This document shows, piece by piece, positions 24,580-32,455 of a stretch of 64,000 nucleotides of DNA. The DNA comes from Alitta virens (lineage: Eukaryota; Annelida; Polychaeta; Phyllodocida; Nereididae): NCBI GenBank assembly GCA_932294295.1, contig OW028580.1:12615374-12679373 (forward strand), given 5' to 3'. The translations under genes and the position numbers were made by a program. Numbering within the stretch: the stretch's first letter is position 1; every line of letters starts with the position of its first letter. The notes beneath the pieces are model-generated. The model was not told where the DNA came from. It saw only the letters and a list, made by a program, of their open reading frames with translations, and ran no database searches.

Positions 24580-25575
24580 TTAGACAGCCAAATCAATGGC
24601 ATCCTGTAAAGTAGAGGGCTTGAGGGCACCTAACCAGAACCTCATGCTGGGAGAACCGGCTGTTTCCATGAACCTTTCCTTGGCAAACCTTTCCTGCTCC
24701 TCAGTCGAGGATGCAGGGTTCGCCTTCCTGGAAAGATCCATTAAAAACAAGCCATATGACTCCAGATCCATTTCGGGGCCCCTCTTTGCATTTAACCATT
24801 TACTACGATAAGCATCTAGAGCATGGGAGGAACAAAACAGACCATTCAATTGCTCTGTCATCTTAACCCACAATTTCTCATAGGGCAAGGAGACAATCTT
24901 GAGCCTAGCTGGACCGGAAATACTAGTCCACATGTGGAAACAACGCTCATCTTCTGTCCACCCATTAAAGTCTGCCACCCTCCTAAACTCCATCAAATAA
25001 TCAGCAAAAGCTACTACTCCCTGACCATCATACAACGGGGGTAAGGCTTCCCAACGACGCCTGTGCCTTGGACGATAGGCACGACTGCCAGGGGCCACGT
25101 GGTCCGCCATTACTGCTCCAGCGGCCCCACCGGCCCCAGTTGGCTCAGTCCCCACCCGGGCCCTATATTCTGGAGAGGAGGTGGGAGTGGACGCACAGGA
25201 GTCATTCGAATCCGACTCTCTCTGCACCACATCCCTGGACATCTTTCCACTACTTGCTCTAGGTCTAGATCCATCCCTAGGAAGCCTCACTCCGGAATTG
25301 GAGCTAACCTCCCTAGGTTGCCTCCCTCCTGACATGGAGCTAACTGGGGTGGCATCCCCAGAAGCCATGCTGGTGACTGGGGGGGGGGCAGATGTGTCGA
25401 CCCCGGTTGACTGGGGAGCCAATGTTCGGCTCTCCCTGTCTTGGGGTACCTTTCTACCAGGCTTGGGTCTCAATGCTGAAGTTCCAGGCATTCTAACAGA
25501 ACACATTACAAACAGCAAACAAGACAAGACAAACAGAGTAACCAGGGCAGGGCCACTTAACAAGACCAGTCTCAA
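24580..25575 (-). CDS. Gypsy gag (capsid region)
   Basis: A minus-strand frame of up to 331 codons. The likely start is the internal ATG about 28 codons in (M-P-G-T-S), because the preceding residues are a hydrophobic stretch unlike gag. A Ser/Pro/Arg-rich N-terminal part is followed by a retrotransposon gag domain (from LPPLYDGQGVVAFADYLMEF to the W-L-G-A-L-K-P end). It ends at TAA 24580-24582, after which the frame continues into the zinc knuckle. It is the first coding unit after the primer-binding site and would form the particle shell. Confidence 0.8.
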   Translation of the reverse strand: MRLVLLSGPALVTLFVLSCLLFVMCSVRMPGTSALRPKPGRKVPQDRESRTLAPQSTGVDTSAPPPVTSMASGDATPVSSMSGGRQPREVSSNSGVRLPRDGSRPRASSGKMSRDVVQRESDSNDSCASTPTSSPEYRARVGTEPTGAGGAAGAVMADHVAPGSRAYRPRHRRRWEALPPLYDGQGVVAFADYLMEFRRVADFNGWTEDERCFHMWTSISGPARLKIVSLPYEKLWVKMTEQLNGLFCSSHALDAYRSKWLNAKRGPEMDLESYGLFLMDLSRKANPASSTEEQERFAKERFMETAGSPSMRFWLGALKPSTLQDAIDLAV

Positions 25576-25736
25576 AGTGAAGTGAAACTACTTAGCTGTT
25601 CTGTTTCTGTTGTAGAAAACACACAAAAGAGTATTCCAATGTGACACAATGGTAAATCCTTAAAAACACAAGTAAATCCCTGCAAGCACCTTATTTGAAA
25701 AGGTCCTCACAGATCCAGAGTATTCCTGAGAATGAG

Positions 25737-25758
25737 TCGAGTCCCATATCGGGCGCCA
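25737..25758 (-). promoter_or_regulatory. tRNA primer-binding site
   Basis: Three bases inside the 5' LTR the minus strand reads TGGCGCCCGATATGGGACTC and two more bases. This is the complement of a tRNA 3' end: CGGGCGCCA acceptor end plus a TTCGAGTCC-type T-loop. Which tRNA cannot be decided here. Confidence 0.85.
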
Positions 25759-25761
25759 ATT

Positions 25762-26037
25762 TGTAAGGTCCTTCAGACTTGACTCAAACGAAGACAAAGA
25801 ATACATTTTGGAGCTTTATTGGCCCTGCCCTAGCCAAACGTCCTGTCTATTCACTATTCTGGACCAAACTGATGCTGAAGCTATAAAAAACCCTAACCCT
25901 AGCTAACCCTAACCCTAACCCTAACCCTAACCCTAACCCTAACCCTAACCCAGCATCCCTGTAGCCCCCTATAGCCCACTCTGGCCAATAGGAACCCAAC
26001 CACACCCCTATCATGTGCACCCTTACTGGGGCATAGG
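25762..26037 (-). repeat. 5' LTR of the gypsy element, inner part, with a CCCTAA tract
   Basis: 25762-25876 match the 3' LTR. The LTR then gives way to a short novel stretch and a CCCTAA tract (25889-25951), and resumes at 25952 until about 26037, where it switches to the tail of a Penelope-like element. The remaining LTR sequence appears at 35117-35286. Confidence 0.85.
25889..25951 (+). repeat. Interstitial telomeric repeat (CCCTAA)n, tract 1
   Basis: About ten CCCTAA units with one interruption (AGCTAA) lie inside the gypsy LTR. The homologous position of the 3' LTR (near 7828) has no such tract. Confidence 0.95.
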
Positions 26038-26391
26038 AATTGCAAGGGACTGGTTAGATGATTTTAAATCAAACTCATCAAGGTTCAAAAAACACCCAGT
26101 CACTATTATAAAAGCAAATGCTAGAAACAAGAATCTATCACAGCACTTAGTTAGAGCTATGCTAAAAGACCCCAATCCAGAAGATCCAGATCTTCCTTCT
26201 ACATAAATCTCCCCAAATTTACTTATATTGTTTTCTGACACAAACCCACCAAGTGGTCATATCTTAAGTACTTGTGCCAGTGCATTTGTCAGGTATTTAG
26301 GTTGGGAATAAATTCAGGATTAAAACCAATTTATTGGCATTTAAACCCTGAACCCTAACCCTAACCCTGACCCTAACCCCAACCTTAACCC
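26038..26391 (+). mobile_element. Truncated Penelope-like element tail (copy 1) plus telomeric tract
   Basis: The sequence matches 34578-34931 with almost no difference: the last 55 codons of the Penelope ORF2, the 3' untranslated tail, and a degenerate CCCTAA tract with the same variant units (CCCTGA, CCCCAA). Its left junction is with the gypsy LTR and has a few bases of shared sequence. It is either a 5'-truncated copy or the upstream pseudo-LTR typical of tandem Penelope elements. Confidence 0.9.
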
Positions 26392-27639
26392 AGCGAGTGC
26401 CTAGTACAAATTATCCATAATTATTGAGATATGAGAATTTTACTATAAAAACTTACAAAATATTTTTAGAAAATTTGGTCTATGTTAACCAAGAAAAATG
26501 GACACATTTTCACATTTTATTTTATTTAATTTTCTAGAAGCTAAAGGTTTGACCTCCATTACAGATACCCTGACCGGCGGCCATTTTTGTTGAGCAAACA
26601 TATTTTTTTTCCCATCTTTCTTCCCCCAAATTCCACAGAGGGCACCACTGTGGCCCTCAGATCCCCTAGCGGTACCTACTAACATTAATTATTTATGATT
26701 CAGAAATACCTATGAAAATCACTTGATTTTGCTGAAAATATTCATTGACAAATTACAAAACTTTTTTTATTTGTACTGGTATTTGCACCAAAGTATTTGA
26801 TTATTTACAAATACTGCCTAAACTAGACATAGATTCTAAAAGTAATAATAAATCATCACAAAGATTGTGAAATTACTTCAAACAATTGTCACTTTTTTCA
26901 GGCCACTGTAGTTATCTTAAGCATTGATGTTACCCTTTAATTAAAAACATCAATCTACAAAAGCCTAATAAGTGGAACATCAAAAAACATAAATTTTGAA
27001 TACAATGGTTCTAATTGCAACTATATTTTGAAAATGACCAACTGTAAGCCATGGTATGAACAGTGAGTGTCACCTGCCAACATGAGATTGCAATTAGCTT
27101 CCTTAGAAGTATTTACTTAGAATTGCTCAAATGCTCTTAAAGCTATTGAGCTATTGTGTCCCTTTGGTGGGAGCAATGGTTTCCTTGAGAACTGACACTG
27201 TTCAATGGCTCTGATTGCAATTATATTTTTGAAAATGACCCAACTGTAGCCATGGTATGAACAGTGAGTGTCACCTGCCAACATTGGATTGCAATTGCCT
27301 TAGACACCATCCTCAGAATTGCTTAATGCTCTTCAAGCTATTGACACTTTGAGCAGTTTTCAAAATCAATTTTTTACTAATTATTAATTATGCCCAGTAA
27401 TTATATTTAAAAATACTTTTCAAAAGTCAATATTTATATTTGTATTTGAAAATCTTTAGAAGTATTTGTATTTAAATACTTTTGGACATCTGAATATTTG
27501 TATTTGTAACTGACAGAATGGAGAGTGTTTGCTTTTTAGATGCACTTTTTCTGCCTTTGAATCCAGCCCTTATCTAAGTCACCCAAAACTGATAAATAAA
27601 ATTATTACAGCAGCAGCAACTGTTAACAAAAATGCCCTA
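26392..27639. other. Region between Penelope tail copy 1 and the main element
   Basis: No recognised gene. Two copies of an approximately 100-base block (GAAAATGAC...GGTATGAACAGTGAGTGTCACC) occur at 27010-27110 and 27205-27305. The region may be the far 5' part of the Penelope element or unrelated DNA caught in the complex. Confidence 0.45.
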
Positions 27640-27849
27640 AGGTCAATTTAATAGGAATTGACAACTTTTTGGAATTTTTAACATATCAGTTCCACTCCAC
27701 TGGAGTGGAACCACAGTCGACGGTCCAATGATTCCAGCTTCATACACAGTGATTAGGTCATCAGACCATACTGGAAGCTGATTGGCCAAGTGGGGCCTTA
27801 CTCCACACCACAGAAAATAGGGCAAATTAGAGCACCAGCACCCAGTGCT

Positions 27850-27855
27850 TATAAG
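27850..27855 (+). promoter_or_regulatory. TATA-like box of the Penelope element
   Basis: TATAAG lies about 20-30 bases upstream of the hammerhead-like core, so a transcript started at the usual distance would begin within or at the ribozyme. The position is suggestive; there is no transcript evidence. Confidence 0.4.
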
Positions 27856-27867
27856 CAGGCCACACAC

Positions 27868-27922
27868 AGGTATAATCACATTCACCTGACGAAGCTCACA
27901 CTAGCGAAACGTCGTGACACCT
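27868..27922 (+). ncRNA. Hammerhead-ribozyme-like motif (type I, minimal stem III)
   Basis: The core CTGACGA (27886-27892) and GAAA (27906-27909) flank a GCT/AGC stem II with loop CACACT, with one extra A before the stem. The following ACGTC provides a minimal stem III and a GUC cleavage triplet, cutting after 27913. Stem I can form from TCAC (27882-27885) with GTGA (27914-27917), and after an internal loop from AGGT (27868-27871) with ACCT (27919-27922). Penelope-like elements are known to carry hammerhead ribozymes with very short stem III. The extra A and 3-bp stem II leave activity uncertain. Confidence 0.6.
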
Positions 27923-28178
27923 TTCCTGTTCCTGCTGACTGACTTGCTGTTTGCTGCTGCACTAGTCTTCCTGAACATCTCCCTGACTTAAACTTGGTAT
28001 AGTTGAATTTTTTGCTGAATTGTACTTTAACAAATTGTTTGATTTTATGCCAGATTCTAGTCTATTGTACATAGTGCAGCTCTGACAGTTAATTTAGCCA
28101 GCAGAGTCTACCCCAGACACTAACTAGGAAAATAAAATATTACATTTTTTTCTAAGTCCCTTACAGGGCATAAACTTA

Positions 28179-29290
28179 GAATTGTTTAAAGAGTCAATTA
28201 GACATTGATATATCAGCTTAGCAATATTTTTAGTTAGGACCTTACATAGACTTTTGCTTTGTTTTTGTAACTTTTTGCTAAAATTAGGACCTTACATAGC
28301 CTTTTTTCATTGCCTTTACATTGCCTAAATTGATATATCAGCTTTTAGCATATATTTAAAATTAGTACCTGACATTGACCTTTTTTTGTGTTTCTAACTT
28401 TTTTTGCCAAAATTAGCACCTTACTTAGCTAATTTATTTTCACAATAACATTAGCATTTTAGAATTGTTTAAGAGTCAATTAGACATTGAAATATCAGCT
28501 TAGCAATATTTTTAGTTAGGACCTTACATAGACTTTTGCTTTGTTTTTGTAACTTTTTTGCTAAAATTAGGACCTTACATAGCCTTTTTTCATTGCCTTT
28601 ACATTGCCTAAATTGATATATCAGCTTTTAGCATATATTCAAAATTAGTACCTGACATTTGACCTTTTTTTGTGATTCTAACTTTTTTGCCAAAATTAGC
28701 ACCTTACTTAGCTAATTTATTTTTACAATAACATTAGCATTTTAGAATTGTTTAATTAGACATTGATATATCAGCTTAGCAATATTTTTAGTTAGGACCT
28801 TACATAGACTTTTGCTTTGTTTTTGTAAACTTTTTGCTAAAATTAGGACCTTACATAGCCTTTTTTCATTGCCTTTACATTGCCTAAATTGATATATCAG
28901 CTTTTAGCATATATTCAAAATTAGTACCTGACATTTGACCTTTTTTTGTGATTCTAACTTTTTTGCCAAAATTAGCACCTTACTTAGCTAATTTATTTTT
29001 ACAATAACATTAGCATTTTAGAATTGTTTAATTAGACATTGATATATCAGCTTAGCAATATTTTTAGTTAGGACCTTACATAGACTTTTGCTTTGTTTTT
29101 GTAAACTTTTTGCTAAAATTAGGACCTTACATAGCCTTTTTTCATTGCCTTTACATTGCCTAAATTGATATATCAGCTTTTAGCATATATTCAAAATTAG
29201 TACCTGACATTGACCTTTTTTTGTGATTCTAACTTTTTTGCCAAAATTAGCACATTACTTAGCTAATTTACTTTCACAAAAATTGTACTT
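28179..29290 (+). repeat. Four tandem repeats of about 280 bp in the Penelope 5' region
   Basis: Copies start with AGAATTGTTTAA at 28179, 28461, 28744 and 29020 (periods 282, 283 and 276). Each has ATTGATATATCAGCTTAGC, AGGACCTTACATAGAC, TTAGTACCTGACATT and AGCACCTTACTTAGC blocks, and the AGGACCTTACATAG word also recurs within each unit. Copies are very similar, so amplification is recent. Confidence 0.95.
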
Positions 29291-29415
29291 TTAAAAACCA
29301 AATTCTTTTTTTATAAAACAAATGTTGTAATTTTCAAAATCAAAATCTTTCAACCTTGTTAAAATTAGCACCTTACATAGCCTATTTTTCCTTTGCTTTT
29401 TTTACTAAAATTAGG

Positions 29416-29456
<41 letters not shown>

Positions 29457-29903
29457 CAAATGTTGTAAATTCCAAAACAAATTTTAGTGCTTTTTCATAG
29501 TTTTTCTCTAAGTCATACATAGGACTACTATACCTAGCCAATGCTCTAAGACCCTAAAGATAATTTATTGGGCACTTAATTCAACTTAAAACACAATTTT
29601 GTAAACTTTGAGATCATTTACTATTAGAAAAATTTTTTTTAGCATATTTCCAAAAGTAAGAATATAGGGTTACTTTTCTTAGCCTGCACTCTAAATCCCT
29701 AAGATAATTGATTGTGCAACCTTAGATAATCAACCCTCAAGTTTAATTACTAGTAAGACACTTAAGATCGTTTCAACCATTTTTTTCAAATTTTGCATTA
29801 ATTACTTCTTTTTAACCTTGTAGAACACCAGAGCATCTCTACAACCATTCAGCTAATCATTACATCACCATAACCTAGAAATTTGTTGTAAAATCTGGTC
29901 ACA
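29291..29903 (+). other. Penelope 5' leader upstream of ORF1
   Basis: Degenerating remnants of the 280-bp repeat, a poly-T run near 29418-29450 and AT-rich DNA. No gene. Confidence 0.5.
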
Positions 29904-30277
29904 ATGAAACGCCTATGTGATTCTAGTGACACCAAACTTCTGTTTAGATATATACAGGCGACCCACCACAGAAGCCAAGTCTTGCAGACACCTAGAGGCT
30001 TGCTTAAGATGCAAAGCAAACTAAATTCATTCATTAAGGTAGCAGCCCCCAACCCAATACAAATAAAGAGAGTGAGTGACATCAATGCAGATTGGGCAAA
30101 AAGCTAATCACAGGCCATGCAGGCACACTACAATGATCTCCTTGGTACGGCCAAAACTACAATCAAGGACCGTACTTTTACCCAGGAGTCATTCAACCAG
30201 GCTTGGAATGGCGCCTTAAAATGGGCCAAACAATCCTTGGGCGATAAACTTGCCCAAAACACCATAGACACCTGTAG
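29904..30277 (+). pseudogene. Disrupted N-terminal part of Penelope ORF1
   Basis: An ATG at 29904 opens a frame of 67 codons (Arg/Lys-rich, with a V-x-D-I-N-A-D-W segment) to a TAA at 30105-30107. The same frame reopens and reads a helical, basic segment (A-W-N-G-A-L-K-W-A-K-Q-S-L). From about 30278 the protein-like sequence moves to another frame, the one that carries the NADAR domain. So the N-terminal part seems to hold one nonsense codon and one frameshift in this copy. Splicing or a separate small ORF are alternatives. Confidence 0.5.
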
Positions 30278-32455
30278 GGGTGTCTGCCGACATTCGGCCA
30301 TGCTAGTGCTCCCCAAAACCACCAACAGCCCCAACCGAGCACCTCTGCATCCACAGCCCCCCCTATCACACCCTCCATACCAACCAATGAGGAGTGGACA
30401 GTGGTAACCAGAAAACAGTGCTGGCCCATTCACCAACAAAACTTAACTGCCGTCGCTGGAGCTGGTGATGCCCTATCTAATTTTTTTAAATTTTCCTTTT
30501 GGTTCAATGGCAAACGCCACCACTCTGTTGAACAGGCTTACCAGATGTCCAAAGCTCACTGGATGGGCAATCTGAAGGCTTTCCACCAGATAGCTGCCAC
30601 CACAACTGCCCCTGAGGCCAAGAGAGCCAGCGACCACTGGTTTAAGTCAGACCACTTTAAAAGGGCCCAAGGTAACAATGTGTATATTAGGAAAAGATTA
30701 GAGGAGTGGGACAGGCAGAGGTCCACTCGGGTCATGCACTTGCTGAGAGAAAAAGCAAAGCAGTGCAAACCCTTCATGCAGGCCTTAAGAAACAGTAACA
30801 CCAGTGCCATTATTCATAATGTAACAGACCGGTTTTGGGGCACTGGCAGTAGAGAGGTGAGACAAACTAATGCCACCAACACTTTCGGGCACCTGCTCGA
30901 ACAAGTAAGATTTGAGACCTTGGGACTGAGAACGGAGAGGGGGCCAGCGCCTAGGGCGAGCCCAGCAGAACAAAAAGGCAGGAAGGCACCACCTCCAGAG
31001 TGCAGGAAACAGACCTACGCGTCTGTGACTCTGGCAGGACCAAAAGAGGCAAGGGCAGCCTCCAAAGAGACCCAGGGGGGTAGGAAGGCACCTACCAGGC
31101 AGCCAACCCCTGTGGTAGAGAAGGGACAAACAAATGGAAAGGGAGGCAGAAAGGACCCCAGGGTCCAGCTCCAACCACAAATCTTGGTGCCAACCAAGGA
31201 AACCACCACTAGGGACAACCAGACAACCATCTCAGTCTCCCCACCAAAACCCCAACGCAAATGGAATTCAAAAGACCGGCGTTCATATAAAAGAGCAAGG
31301 CAAGCAGCATCCCAGGAAGGTTCCCCCACGGGACCTAGGTCGCCGGCTCAAGAAACCAAGAGGGCTCGACACCTGTCGGGCTCTGAATGTGATATAGGGA
31401 CGGTGCCTACCAGGCGTCCGTCTACCGGGCCAGATGTTGTAAGTTTGTCTGTAGGTGTCCACCATTCTTCCCTTAACTCATTAGAGTATCCTTCCCTAGA
31501 CGAAGCCGAGAGGACAATGACAGGAATGCCAACCGGATCCCCTAAGTCACTCGCGGGTACTAGCCCTATGACCATTCCCTCTGGGATTAAGGTCCCACTG
31601 CAAGAGTCCGGCTCTACAGTGGCGCAGGGTGAATCCCCGGCCAAGCCTACTTCTCCTGCCAGACCCAACCTGGGCGAGGCCCCTTTATCTCCTCTATCTA
31701 CCTCTTTACCACCTATCCTTCTTCCTCCCACAGTGGAACCTCTCTCTTCATCCCTCTGGAACCCTGTTCCTTCCATTTCAAAATCATCACATATTTCAAC
31801 ATCACAACCAGCCAGACCTATTACTGAATTTTTTGGACCCAAAACCACTAAAGTACTCAAGTTCACCACACTGAAAAGCAACCAATCTGGTGAAACTTTT
31901 GTTAGAAGCCAGGTGAGTCGATTTGAGCACGGCAACAATAAAAAAGCATGGCAGCTCCCAGCTATCAATAAAACAGTCTTAATTATAGGGGACTCCAACC
32001 TTTCATCAGTTAGACAGATCCGACAGGCAGCTGCTACCAGCTGTCAAATTATTTCTTATCCAGGGGCCAAATATAAAGAACTTTATGACATCTTAAGAAA
32101 GGTAACAGAACCTCAGACTCAAGTCAAGCACCTAATTCTAAGTATTGGTATCAACAACAGAGCGCAGAATGCCTTATCTACAGCCAACAAAGATATCCGC
32201 TCCTTAATTTTTCAAGCCATGGAGAAATTTCCAAAGGCCAAAGTATATTATCCTGAAATTGGCAACCACCTACCCAATCTTAAAGAAATGAGTAATCTCA
32301 GAGACTTCCATAAAACTTGGTCATCATACCCATCCATCACAATCCTACCATCAATCACTCCAATCCGAACCACAGCACCCGATGGGATCCACTGGACTTG
32401 GGACACTGCCAAGCTCCTGGTGGATTCTTGGTTAGATCACCTTAATTTAAACTAA
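30278..32455 (+). CDS. Penelope ORF1: NADAR domain and SGNH hydrolase-like domain
   Basis: The frame is open from the stop at 30275-30277 to TAA 32453-32455, about 725 codons, with no ATG near its beginning; the true start is probably upstream (29904) in an undamaged copy. After a Pro/Thr-rich stretch and an E-E-W-T-V-V-T-R-K motif, a NADAR (YbiA-like) domain spans about 30455-30850: A-L-S-N-F, S-V-E-Q-A-Y-Q with the family Glu, W-D-R-Q-R, and D-R-F-W-G-T-G. NADAR enzymes cleave N-glycosidic bonds; some remove ADP-ribose from guanine. A long Lys/Pro/Ser-rich linker follows. The C-terminus (about 31970-32440) is SGNH-like, with G-D-S-N, G-I-N-N and D-G-I-H-W matching blocks I, III and V. Esterase-like domains are known in ORF1 of some CR1 LINEs. 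Both activities here are inferred from motifs. Confidence 0.8.
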   Translation, partial: GCLPTFGHASAPQNHQQPQPSTSASTAPPITPSIPTNEEWTVVTRKQCWPIHQQNLTAVAGAGDALSNFFKFSFWFNGKRHHSVEQAYQMSKAHWMGNLKAFHQIAATTTAPEAKRASDHWFKSDHFKRAQGNNVYIRKRLEEWDRQRSTRVMHLLREKAKQCKPFMQALRNSNTSAIIHNVTDRFWGTGSREVRQTNATNTFGHLLEQVRFETLGLRTERGPAPRASPAEQKGRKAPPPECRKQTYASVTLAGPKEARAASKETQGGRKAPTRQPTPVVEKGQTNGKGGRKDPRVQLQPQILVPTKETTTRDNQTTISVSPPKPQRKWNSKDRRSYKRARQAASQEGSPTGPRSPAQETKRARHLSGSECDIGTVPTRRPSTGPDVVSLSVGVHHSSLNSLEYPSLDEAERTMTGMPTGSPKSLAGTSPMTIPSGIKVPLQESGSTVAQGESPAKPTSPARPNLGEAPLSPLSTSLPPILLPPTVEPLSSSLWNPVPSISKSSHISTSQPARPITEFFGPKTTKVLKFTTLKSNQSGETFVRSQVSRFEHGNNKKAWQLPAINKTVLIIGDSNLSSVRQIRQAAATSCQIISYPGAKYKELYDILRKVTEPQTQVKHLILSIGINNRAQNALSTANKDIRSLIFQAMEKFPKAKVYYPEIGNHLPNLKEMSNLRDFHKTWSSYPSITILPSITPIRTTAPDGIHWTWDTAKLLVDSWLDHLNLN
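32446..32452 (+). promoter_or_regulatory. Candidate -1 ribosomal frameshift site TTTAAAC
   Basis: The heptamer reads T TTA AAC in the ORF1 frame, exactly the X-XXY-YYZ phase needed for -1 slippage, and the next ORF1 codon is the TAA stop. The -1 frame is ORF2, which opens at 32446 directly after a TAA at 32443-32445. ORF2 has no ATG until after residue 150. The downstream sequence is AU-rich without an obvious strong stem or pseudoknot, the main point against it. Confidence 0.6.

Noticed and set aside
27643..27885. Minus-strand 80-codon frame
   Set aside because: It overlaps the promoter and ribozyme region of the Penelope element and has no family signature.
31134..31998. Reading frames on both strands within Penelope ORF1
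   Set aside because: They are out-of-frame or antisense translations of the Pro/Lys-rich linker and match no family.
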